From Anadara kagoshimensis (lineage: Eukaryota; Mollusca; Bivalvia; Arcoida; Arcidae), in contig CM037870.1 in the NCBI GenBank assembly GCA_021292105.1, forward strand, positions 11,333,353-11,397,352: a stretch of 64,000 nucleotides of DNA, written 5' to 3'. Below the pieces are notes generated by a model. It saw nothing but the letters and a program-made list of their open reading frames with translations. It was not told where the DNA came from and did no database searches. Of the stretch, positions 50,473 through 59,553 are shown piece by piece (within the stretch, counting starts at the first letter, position 1; the number at the start of each line of letters is the position of its first letter). Position numbers and translations under genes: made by a program.

Positions 50473-51708
50473 ATGGCCGTGGAATTTACCAACGAGGAAA
50501 TAGATAATATAATCGATCAATTTAAAGCTATGGGAGTAAAACCAAAAGCCGACACACCGGAGGATCTAAAACGATGGATGAAACAATTGTTGGAAAATTC
50601 GGGCGAATTAGCAAAAGTTAAAAGTGAAAATGTAGAAACTGAGGTTAAAGTAGGTCAAATACCGAAAATTCCGTTGTTTTCCGGTGATCCGTTTTGTCCG
50701 AAAAATGAAACGACATTTGTGCAATGGCGATATCATGTTAGGTGTTTACTACGTGAAAATAATTTCACAAAAGCTGCAATAGGCCAAGGAATACGCAACT
50801 CACTAAAAGGCGAGGCGGCAGGTATAGTGCGACGATTAGGACTAGAGGCAGATTTAAATCAAACGCTAGCAAAATTACAAAGTGTATACGGTTCTGTTGC
50901 CGAAGCAGAGGAGCTTCTGGCAGATTTTTATGCTGCGAAACAAGAGGAGAAGGAATCTATATCGGAATGGGGTTGTCGGTTAGAGGAATTGTTAGATATG
51001 GCGGTCGAGGAAGGCGCTGTTGCACACACTGATATAAATGAGAAGTTGGTGAAAATGTTTAAGAAAGGTATGAAGTCATCCATAAGAGATATATGTGGCC
51101 ATTTATTTGAGAAGCACACAGATTTCGACCAATTAAGAAGAGCTATTAGAAAAGTGGAAGATGAACATAAAGATATAAGATCAAAACCGTTACCATCGAA
51201 AATGGCAACAGTATCACATCACGAATCTAAAAATGACATAAAAGAATTAAAGGAAATGATGGAAAAGATCTCGTCTGAAGTTGCTTGTTTAAAATCAGAG
51301 GTACAATCGTCATCATGTCAATCACAACCATTACAATTTCAACAACAACATCAGCCTTCACGAATGCAATATCATCAAAATACACAAAGACAGGATGGAT
51401 ATCGACCACAACGACAAACACAGTATCAACTACAACGAGAAACACAGTATCAACCACAAACACATCAACAAGACAGTACAGGAGAAGGATATGCACAAAG
51501 AGGAGGACGACAAAATAGGTTTTATAATGGAGGTAGAGGTAGAGGTAGATATCAAAGTCATGAAGGAAGTGATAGTAATTTTATTCAGGATCCCGTGTGC
51601 TACAGATGTGGACAGGTTGGACATCTGAAATATGGATGTAGAGTACGTTTGGACTTTTTACGCAAAGATTTAAACGGGGGAAAACCTATTGGCAGGGGTC
51701 ACCAGTAG
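50473..51708 (+). CDS. gag: Gag polyprotein (PNMA-like), retrotransposon
   Basis: A 411-residue frame from ATG to TAG. Residues about 60-235 form a capsid-like helical region: FVQWRYHVRCLL, then YGSVAEAEELLADFYAAKQE and ISEWGCRLEELL. This resembles PNMA/ZCCHC12-type capsids derived from Ty3/Gypsy Gag. A Gln-rich, low-complexity linker (about 280-345) leads to an RGGR/GRGRGR RNA-binding stretch and a single CCHC zinc knuckle at residues 376-389 (C-x2-C-x4-H-x4-C). It assembles the particle and packages RNA. The start is the first ATG of the frame, after a stop-rich leader. The 3' end overlaps Pol in another frame; see the frameshift signal. The frame is intact. Confidence 0.92.
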   Translation: MAVEFTNEEIDNIIDQFKAMGVKPKADTPEDLKRWMKQLLENSGELAKVKSENVETEVKVGQIPKIPLFSGDPFCPKNETTFVQWRYHVRCLLRENNFTKAAIGQGIRNSLKGEAAGIVRRLGLEADLNQTLAKLQSVYGSVAEAEELLADFYAAKQEEKESISEWGCRLEELLDMAVEEGAVAHTDINEKLVKMFKKGMKSSIRDICGHLFEKHTDFDQLRRAIRKVEDEHKDIRSKPLPSKMATVSHHESKNDIKELKEMMEKISSEVACLKSEVQSSSCQSQPLQFQQQHQPSRMQYHQNTQRQDGYRPQRQTQYQLQRETQYQPQTHQQDSTGEGYAQRGGRQNRFYNGGRGRGRYQSHEGSDSNFIQDPVCYRCGQVGHLKYGCRVRLDFLRKDLNGGKPIGRGHQ

Positions 51709-54179
51709 GTGAATTGGACGATAGACCCATACAATATTCGGTTCAAGGAAATAATAAATTACCAAACGGAATGATTGGACATTGCAATGAAGCTGACATA
51801 AGAATAAACAATATTAAAACAACAGCATTATTGGATACAGGGTCTACGGTGTCGACGATGAGCAGGTCGTTTTATAACAAACATTTTGGAGATGTTGAAT
51901 TATTTCCAGTAATGGACATTTTAAACATAGAATGCGCTGGAGGTCAGACACTGCCATATGATGGTTATATTGATGTAAACATACAGGCAATTGGAATACC
52001 ATCATCAGAAACACAACGTTGTCTTATGCTCGTCGTTCCCGACAGTAAATACAATAATAATGTACCAATTATATTAGGAACCAACATATTATGGCGTTAT
52101 GTAAACCAATGTAAGAAAGAATATGGAGATCGATTTTTACAACAAGCTAACTTGTTTACGCCTTGGTATTTATCCTTGCGATGTATTGTTTTGCGAGAAC
52201 GCGAATTGGCTAGGAACAATTATCAACTTGGAATAGTAAAAAGTGCTGAGAAAACAAATATTATTATACCAGCCAACAAATGTGTCACTGTAAATGGATT
52301 CATAACTCCAACTCAACAATATAATACGACGTGTGCACTGCTTCAAACAACGGAAGGATCAATTTTAGGCACGGATTTAGACATAACACCATTAATAGTT
52401 AGATTTGATAATAACAGCAGTATAGTTCCAATCAATATATCCAATGTCACCACGAGAACTGTCGTTATTCCGCCTAAAGCATTATTGTGCGAGATTCAAC
52501 CGGTAACCGTCGAGAATAATCAAATCCAGAATAATAATTCTACAGTCGATACATCATTTACAAAAATTATGGAACAAATGAAAATTTTGTCAGATTTATC
52601 ATCACAACAACTGGAAAAAACAAAACAACTACTTCAACAATTTCCAGAGATATTTTCAACAGGTGATACGGACATAGGCCATTCAACATTCGTTAAACAC
52701 CGCATTGAATTAACCAACGATATTCCTTTCAAGCAAAGGCACAGAACTATACCACCTGCAATGTTTGATGAAATAAGGGAGCATCTTCAAGGAATGTTAG
52801 CATGTGGAGTTATAAGACAATCTCATTCTCCCTGGGCTTCAAACGTAGTATTGGCACGAAAACACGATGGAAAACTACGTATGTGCGTTGATTTCCGCCA
52901 ACTGAATCAGCGAACTATTAGAGACTCTTACGCCTTACCACGTATTGAAGATATTTTACATACATTGTCAGGATCTCGATATTTCAGCGTCCTCGATATG
53001 AAAAGTGGATACTACCAGGTAGATATTGAGGAGGCACATAAGGAGCGTACTGCCTTTACAGTTGGTCCACTAGGATTTTACGAGTATAATCGATTGCCAA
53101 TGGGTTTAAATAATAGTCCAGCGACGTATCAACGTTTGATGGAAGATATTCTCGGTGACCTAAATTATAAGATCTGCTGTATATATTTGGATGATATCAT
53201 CATCTTCGCGTCTGCTTTCGAACAACATATGGAGCGACTTCAACAGGTGTTTCAACGTTTGAAAGATAGTGGATTGAAGTTAACACCGAAGAAATGTGCA
53301 TTTTTTCAACCAAAAGTGAAATATGTAGGTCATGTTGTATCTGCAGATGGCATCGAGGCAAATCCCGAGAAAATAGAGAAGGTTATTAATTGGCAAACTC
53401 CAAAATCACCAGAAGAAGTAAGGAAATTTCTAGGTTTTGCTGGATATTACCGCAAATTTATTAAAGACTTCGCAAAAATTGCAAGACCACTTAATGACAT
53501 CATGCCAGCACCAAATTCTAAAAAGTCTAGGACCAAATCATCGAAATCAATCAATATACAGAAATGGAAATGGGAAAAGGAACAGGAGGATGCTTTTCAA
53601 GAACTCAAAACTCGTCTATCAAAACCACCGATATTAGGATATGCGATCTATAACCTACCATTTGAACTTCACACGGATGCAAGTAATCGTGGTCTTGGAG
53701 CCGTGTTATATCAAAAGCAGGACGGAGTAAATCGAGTCATAGCGTTTGCGAGTCGAGGTGTGAGCAAGGCAGAGCAAAGTTATCCTGCGCACAAGCTGGA
53801 GTTTTTGGCTCTAAAATGGGCGATCACAGACAAATTTAAGGATTATCTCTATGGACGAAGCTTCACTGTTTATACTGACAACAATCCATTAACGTACGTC
53901 TTAACTTCAGCTAAATTAGATTCGACTGGACACAGATGGTTGGCTTCTCTTGCATCTTTTGACTACCAAATTATTTACAGACCGGGTAGAAGAAATCAAG
54001 ATGCTGATACTCTCTCAAGGTTAGACAACGACACAGAACAACAGATGTCTCAGACGATTTCTACAGAATCTATTAGAGCCATTTGTCACGTCATTGATAC
54101 ACAGCCATATATTAAAACTATATGTAGCTCCGTTGAAGTTGTTGACAACGCTTCTTTGGATGAACTTGAGAAATGTTGA
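51642..54179 (+). CDS. pol: Pol part 1: protease, reverse transcriptase, RNase H
   Basis: Open in the -1 frame relative to Gag from 51642, with no ATG at its start; expression by frameshifting is expected. Numbering residues from 51714: aspartic protease motif LLDTGSTVS at 40-48. RT spans roughly 325-510, with VDFRQLN, LDMKSGYYQV, and the catalytic YLDD at 491-494. RNase H starts with HTDAS near 655 and continues through KLEFLALKWAI and YTDNNPL to DADTLSR. Motifs and order are those of Ty3/Gypsy, and all catalytic aspartates are present. The frame ends at TGA 54177-54179, just where the linker to integrase should continue; the continuation is in the +1 frame. Confidence 0.92.
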   Translation, partial: STFGLFTQRFKRGKTYWQGSPVGELDDRPIQYSVQGNNKLPNGMIGHCNEADIRINNIKTTALLDTGSTVSTMSRSFYNKHFGDVELFPVMDILNIECAGGQTLPYDGYIDVNIQAIGIPSSETQRCLMLVVPDSKYNNNVPIILGTNILWRYVNQCKKEYGDRFLQQANLFTPWYLSLRCIVLRERELARNNYQLGIVKSAEKTNIIIPANKCVTVNGFITPTQQYNTTCALLQTTEGSILGTDLDITPLIVRFDNNSSIVPINISNVTTRTVVIPPKALLCEIQPVTVENNQIQNNNSTVDTSFTKIMEQMKILSDLSSQQLEKTKQLLQQFPEIFSTGDTDIGHSTFVKHRIELTNDIPFKQRHRTIPPAMFDEIREHLQGMLACGVIRQSHSPWASNVVLARKHDGKLRMCVDFRQLNQRTIRDSYALPRIEDILHTLSGSRYFSVLDMKSGYYQVDIEEAHKERTAFTVGPLGFYEYNRLPMGLNNSPATYQRLMEDILGDLNYKICCIYLDDIIIFASAFEQHMERLQQVFQRLKDSGLKLTPKKCAFFQPKVKYVGHVVSADGIEANPEKIEKVINWQTPKSPEEVRKFLGFAGYYRKFIKDFAKIARPLNDIMPAPNSKKSRTKSSKSINIQKWKWEKEQEDAFQELKTRLSKPPILGYAIYNLPFELHTDASNRGLGAVLYQKQDGVNRVIAFASRGVSKAEQSYPAHKLEFLALKWAITDKFKDYLYGRSFTVYTDNNPLTYVLTSAKLDSTGHRWLASLASFDYQIIYRPGRRNQDADTLSRLDNDTEQQMSQTISTESIRAICHVIDTQPYIKTICSSVEVVDNASLDELEKC
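51669..51728 (+). promoter_or_regulatory. Programmed -1 frameshift signal (slippery site plus pseudoknot)
   Basis: UUUAAAC at 51669-51675 sits in the Gag register as U-UUA-AAC, the classic X-XXY-YYZ heptamer. An 8-nt spacer follows. Stem 1 is 51684-51692 with 51702-51710 (ACCUAUUGG with CCAGUAGGU; 9 bp, one G-U). The loop bases GGGUC (51696-51700) can pair with GACCC (51724-51728) as stem 2, giving an H-type pseudoknot with a 3-nt loop 1 and 13-nt loop 3. The Gag stop (51706-51708) lies inside stem 1. The Pol frame is open from 51642, so a -1 slip here enters it directly. Confidence 0.82.
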
Positions 54180-56271
54180 TTGTTTGAACTATAAAGATTG
54201 GAGACGAATACAGAGACAAGATCCGATGTTGAAAACCTGGATAAAAGCTGTAGAAGACAGATTTATACCAAAGAATTCAACTGAGTCAGCTCAATACCAT
54301 TTACCATCTTTGAAGAAATATTTTAATCAACTAAAGTTAACTAGAGGAGTCTTATACAGGAATATTACGACGGATGGAGTTAAAACAACACAACTAGTTC
54401 TGCCAGTAACATATATACCACAGGCATTAAGATCATTACATAACGATTTAGGACATCCTGGAAGAGATCGGACAATATCACTTCTCCGTGAAAGATTTTA
54501 CTGGCCAGGCATGTTACAAGATACAGAAAAATGGATACAAAAATGTGACAGATGTTTGAAGAACAAAACACAGACAAATTCAAGGGCACCATTAATAAAT
54601 ATAAAGACTTCACAACCATTAGAACTTATATGTATGGACTTTTTATCTTTAGAAACTTCAAAGGGGGGATTTCAGAACATCTTAGTTATAACAGACCACT
54701 TTACAAGATATGCCCAGGCAATTCCAACACGTAATCAAACAGCTAAAACAACAGCAGAGGCATTCTTTAACAACTTCGTCATTCACTACGGTTTACCATC
54801 TCGAATTCATTCAGACCAAGGGGCTAAGTTTGAAAGCAAACTTATAAAAGAACTTTGTGCAATCACAGGAATCTCAAAATCAAGAACAACACCTTACCAT
54901 CCGGCTGGAAATGGCATGTGTGAGCGTTTTAATAGAACTCTATTATCCATGTTAGGAACGTTAAGGCCAGAACAAAAGTTAGATTGGAAAAGCCACGTAG
55001 GTCCTATGGTACATGCATACAACTGCACAAGGCACGAATCCACTGGTTACGCTCCATTCTATCTCATGTTCGGCAGACATCCGCGACTACCAGTTGATTT
55101 GGCATTTGGATTAAACAACAACAAATTACAATCTTTACATAAATACACGGAGGAATTAAAGGAAAGATTAAGGAATGCATATCATCTTGCTTCAACATCT
55201 GCGAATAAATCACAACAGAAACAGAAACAAAGCTATGATAGGAAAGTAAGAGGTTCGAACATAGAAGAAGGAGATACCGTTCTTGTAAAACAACTAGCAT
55301 TCGATGGTAAACACAAACTTTCTGACAAATGGGAGGATGATATTTATATTGTAATAAAGCAACCAAACAAGGAAATCCCGGTATATATTGTACAAAAGGA
55401 GGATGGGACAGGAATAAAAAGGACATTACATCGGAACAATTTATTTCCAATCAATTATATAAGAGAAGATCAGGATAGTAAACAAATAAACGATAAGGAA
55501 AAGGAGAAACATCAACAACAAAAACAGCAAAATCAGCAGAAACAACGTAATAAATCACCATTAAAGTCGGAAAAAGCATCAGAAACAGAAAGTTCAGAAC
55601 AGGAATCAACAGATGAGGAGGAATATGATGTTCAAACAACATGTGTTATACGATCAGATAACATTAGCGCTAATGTTGAGGAGGAAGCAACTGGAACAGT
55701 TTCCGAACAGCTAGCTGGTGACGATCAGATACCTGTTCTGGGATCAGAAGATTTCATCAATGGCGACGGCCATTCTCCTCATTTAGCAGGCGACGATGGA
55801 ATTTCTTCAAGTAGTTTCAGTTTAGGTGACGAGACGATTTGTAAAGAGATAGATTTTACCTCCGATGAACATCAAGGAAAGAGTAGGAATGAAAGTGTAC
55901 CTAGTCTTACTGAAAACAACATTTCAGTGGCTACAGGAACACCGAATAGAACAAATGAATCACCAAGGAATCAGACAACACCAAAACATAGAGTTTTACC
56001 AGCTGTTGACAATTCAGTTACAAATAACACCGGACGACGACTTTTGCCTACACCGCCACATACTTCGAGACCAAAACGAGTTAGACAAAAACCTGAATGG
56101 ATGCGTTCTGGAGAATTTGTTATGGCACAGATAGCAAGTGAAAATAGGGAACCGTTATGGAAACAGAAGGCTAACTATCTACGATCGTTTATAGAGGATG
56201 GAATAGTAAGACCAAACCAAACAGAAACAGTTATTCAGGCTATTGCTAAAGTGATGACAAATACAGAGTAA
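54094..56271 (+). CDS. Pol part 2: integrase
   Basis: Open frame overlapping the end of pol part 1 by 86 bp; meaningful homology begins near 54172, so the true entry is the frame change, not a start codon. Counting from 54094: the zinc-binding HHCC domain has His116, His121, Cys151 and Cys154. The catalytic triad is Asp182, Asp241 and Glu277 (D,D-x35-E). A GPY/F-like C-terminal module lies near 385-450 (KLSDKWEDDIYIV). An acidic, Gln/Lys- and Ser-rich tail of ~270 residues follows, ending in a basic RPKRVRQKPEWM stretch. It inserts the cDNA into the host genome. The domain is complete, but separation from RT/RNase H by one base may inactivate this copy unless recoding occurs. Confidence 0.9.
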   Translation: MIHSHILKLYVAPLKLLTTLLWMNLRNVDCLNYKDWRRIQRQDPMLKTWIKAVEDRFIPKNSTESAQYHLPSLKKYFNQLKLTRGVLYRNITTDGVKTTQLVLPVTYIPQALRSLHNDLGHPGRDRTISLLRERFYWPGMLQDTEKWIQKCDRCLKNKTQTNSRAPLINIKTSQPLELICMDFLSLETSKGGFQNILVITDHFTRYAQAIPTRNQTAKTTAEAFFNNFVIHYGLPSRIHSDQGAKFESKLIKELCAITGISKSRTTPYHPAGNGMCERFNRTLLSMLGTLRPEQKLDWKSHVGPMVHAYNCTRHESTGYAPFYLMFGRHPRLPVDLAFGLNNNKLQSLHKYTEELKERLRNAYHLASTSANKSQQKQKQSYDRKVRGSNIEEGDTVLVKQLAFDGKHKLSDKWEDDIYIVIKQPNKEIPVYIVQKEDGTGIKRTLHRNNLFPINYIREDQDSKQINDKEKEKHQQQKQQNQQKQRNKSPLKSEKASETESSEQESTDEEEYDVQTTCVIRSDNISANVEEEATGTVSEQLAGDDQIPVLGSEDFINGDGHSPHLAGDDGISSSSFSLGDETICKEIDFTSDEHQGKSRNESVPSLTENNISVATGTPNRTNESPRNQTTPKHRVLPAVDNSVTNNTGRRLLPTPPHTSRPKRVRQKPEWMRSGEFVMAQIASENREPLWKQKANYLRSFIEDGIVRPNQTETVIQAIAKVMTNTE

Positions 56272-56293
56272 ATGATGAGGACATCATTTTGCA

Positions 56294-56304
56294 AGCAGGG
56301 GAAG
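56294..56304 (+). promoter_or_regulatory. Polypurine tract
   Basis: AGCAGGGGAAG lies two bases before the 3' LTR start (TGTAGCC at 56307). It is the purine-rich primer site for plus-strand DNA synthesis, in the position expected for LTR retroelements. Confidence 0.75.
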
Positions 56305-56306
56305 TA

Positions 56307-57141
56307 TGTAGCCGGGTTAGGATTTTAGTTTTATTTAATTAGTTGTAATTAGTCTTATTATTAAGTACTAACCATAATTTATTAATTAACACTTAGTTAA
56401 GACATTAGTATAAGTTATTTATTTAATAATTAAGTCAATTTCTATAAGGGGTATACTATTTTCTAAGTTCTTTCGGGTTAATAATTATTTCCCTTTTAAA
56501 CTGACTAGATGGGTTTTCATTGGTCAATGTTTTGGTGGGTAATTTGGGAAAGAAAACAAAGACACTGAACATGGCGGTGGCGTCATGAATTTTATACATC
56601 TATATTTTAAGTTTAGGTAAGTTTACCCGTTGCCCAGCTTTTCCAAATCCCTTTCTATTTATTGGTATTTATATATATTTATTGTACTTTTATATATATG
56701 TAGTTTATAAAGCTCTTTTACACTATTCTTTGACTTTTTCACTAACACATCACCGTGAGCAAATGCGTGATTGTAAGACGTCATCTATTTTTATAACTAT
56801 CAACAACACCTGTTGTATACGGTAAATCATAACATATTTTAACAATCATGCCTAGATTATTTTGTATCGATGTATATATTTAAGAGCCGTTGTAAGGTTC
56901 ATATGGGCTCTATACAAATGATTGCATTTCACATTACTTTTACACGTGTACAACAATGTATTAAATGGCTATAATATAAGCACCATAGTAAACCTCATAT
57001 ATTGTTTTGTTTAGGTTACATGGTGAAATGGTTTAAGGAATGTACTGGTAATACATGAGTGTGTCTTCACGCAAAGTTACACTTTGGTATGTAATATATA
57101 TGTGTGTCATTGTCCGTGTATATTAAGCTATTAATCTTACC

Positions 57142-57172
<31 letters not shown>

Positions 57173-57515
57173 TTATGTATCTGTGTTAATATAAAGTCAT
57201 AAGTCATATAAACATGGAAACTAGTATGTGTGCAATAATGGTTGTCATTGTTTGACGATATATGAAACTATTTATTTATTAGTCTGAACCAAAATATCAT
57301 CAATATATATTTTGTTGGGTGTTATATACGGATGGATATAAATCCCATGTGTATGTAAATGTAATGTGTTTTAGTGTGTTCTGATATATGTTTTGTTTTA
57401 TGTTATAGGGTGTGAAAAGAAAGAGAAATGTAAATACCCTAATAGATATTGCTGTAATAATAAACTTTGTATATGTATGTCCGAGGTTTGCTTGTAATTT
57501 TCGAACCCTGTTACA
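56307..57515 (+). repeat. 3' LTR (1209 bp)
   Basis: Runs from TGTAGCCGGG just after the polypurine tract to CCCTGTTACA, followed by the TTAA target duplication. The first ~868 bp match the 5' LTR. After the (TG)n run (57142-57168) the remaining ~341 bp have no counterpart near the 5' LTR. An AATAAA lies near 57459. Because this end carries the canonical CA and target duplication, it is probably the authentic LTR end. Confidence 0.88.
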
Positions 57516-59358
57516 TTAACAATACATAAATATACAGTATATATGCTAAAATCACTTTTTTTAAAAATGATTGTGTCATCTATTAAATTTTGGGATAATA
57601 TTCCCTATGAATCATAAATCATAAAATGAAACAAATAGTCATATTTATATTAAATGACATAATATCAAAATAAAAATGAGTTTCAAATTTTTGTAATTTT
57701 ACATCAATATAGATTTCTGAACTGTGCTGTACTTCATATATATATAATATTCATTCTCAAATTTGAAGTGTGCTGTACTTCATATATTTTGTGCTATACT
57801 TCATATATATAATGTTCATTTTCATTTTAGAAATGTTGTATTTCATATATTTAATGTTCATTGTCATAGTTGAAGTGTTCTGTACTTCATATATATTGTG
57901 TTCATAATTATACTTTATGTTCCATTTTGTGAGGAATCTTTACAATGTTTTTATTCTTTCATATAGATTTCTTTTGTTTTACATTTTTTATATATCTGTA
58001 AAATTTAATACAGCATATGCAAACTTAATCTGTCAAGCAAACTGGGCATATTTAAAATTAATGTCAAACATGAATAACTACTAAATTGGTCTATGAGAAA
58101 TTATACAATCAAGTTGATTGTCTTTTAAGAACAGTGAAAATAAGTAAAATAAGGCTGTTTATGTAAACTTGACTCAGAATTGAAATATATATAGTTGACA
58201 CTTGTAGAAAAAAGTTCAAATAATATAATGTTTTCAAATTATGTCACCATTACAATAAACGTTCAAGCTGTCCTCCTGAATCCAAATATAAAATTAATCC
58301 AAATAAAACACAGAATTATTTAATTATATTTATCTCTATAATCAACACTTCAATTTCACAAACACTTGAAATCTAGTGGAAATTGCCATCCATTTTAGTC
58401 TGTATTTCTGGTTGTTGTAGTCATCTGATGTTCTGCTCTGAAATCTAATGTTATGTTCTTTATGGGCACCAAAATATCAGGTTGTCATCTATTGTGTGCA
58501 ATTTTGATTGCACTGTGTGTTCTGTTGCTGTTGATGTCCACTCTGTTCCACCATAACTTCTGCTGTTAAGTGTACAACTACTTAAATTGTGCATAGCATT
58601 CTGCAGCACATGTGACATAAATTTCAAAAATATTTTAGTCAACCAAACGAAAATGAATTATTTGAAAGTAAAAAAATATGAAAATGATGAATAATAAATA
58701 ATTGTTTCAAATAATATATAGCTCAAATATATTAGTTGGGGATTGGGGAGGGGTATATCACTGCCCCTTAAACTGAAATATTGTCCCTATCTAACCTTAC
58801 TAGTGATTACATCCAGTTGTTAATGCTGTTCACCTGCAGTTTAAAGGTCCAAGCCTAGCAGGAACATAACTCACAAGCATTCTGACATCTGGGACCCTAA
58901 ACTAAACTAACCATATTCTATAAAAAAATAATGGCAGTGATATATGTTTTATTTATTTATTTTTTTGACCATTTAAAGGGAGATAAATTGGGGTTTATAT
59001 ATGTATTAATATTTTTTAAAGGTTTTCATATGTGTAGATTTCTAAATGTGCATAATGTATCTCAATATTGAATAATTTGTTATTTAAAAAATAAAAATTG
59101 TGATAATTATAAGGATTTCTGTTACACTCCTGAAATGTATATGCATTTACATGTACAACTAAGTTTTACTACAAATCCCCGACAGTTAAGGTAAGTGACT
59201 GTAATATGTGTGAAAGTAAGTTATCACTTGAAAATGAAAAGTACATTCAATAAAATGTACAGATTTATAAATATATTTTCAGTGTTACAATAAAGCTAAA
59301 CAATTTGATACACCACACACATGATGTATAGTATTGTACAATATTAAAATTGATATTT

Positions 59359-59389
<31 letters not shown>

Positions 59390-59553
59390 GTCACTCTATT
59401 TATTTACCAGGTAAGGTTGCACCACTTGGTATGGGAAACAGTTATAAACATCCTTGTGGATAATGTATCAGTTTTTTGTGCGGTACTATAAGAATTTGAG
59501 TGTAACGCTTTTCACATTTGCCCAAACTAAATCGGTTGTAGAAACCATGATGT
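57516..59553 (+). repeat. Array unit H, part 2
   Basis: Resumes at TTAACAATACATAAATATAC, exactly where part 1 left off, and runs to the next unit start. The variants (TTGACACTTGTAG, GTGTGTTCTGTTGC, AAAGGGAGATAAATTGG) are those of the H/I subtype. The C-terminal GT15-like fragment is near 59405-59505. Confidence 0.92.

Larger units (their letters stand above)
48270..57515 (+). mobile_element. Ty3/Gypsy LTR retrotransposon
   Basis: Inserted in array unit H with a 4 bp TTAA target duplication (48266-48269 and 57516-57519). It begins TGTAGCCGGG and ends CCCTGTTACA (TG..CA). Gag, protease, RT, RNase H and integrase occur in that order, the Ty3/Gypsy order; there is no env-like frame after integrase. 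The LTRs share ~860 bp with about five substitutions, so the insertion is recent. Two frame changes occur: Gag to Pol (-1, with a strong recoding signal) and RNase H to integrase (+1, possibly a lesion). The 5' and 3' LTR ends are discordant after a (TG)n run. Confidence 0.93.

Noticed and set aside
50928-51628. Additional open frames over Gag on both strands
   Set aside because: Shadows of the Gln-rich, low-complexity part of gag.
55064-55642. Antisense frames of 63-128 codons over integrase
   Set aside because: Reverse-strand shadows of the integrase frame with no domain similarity.
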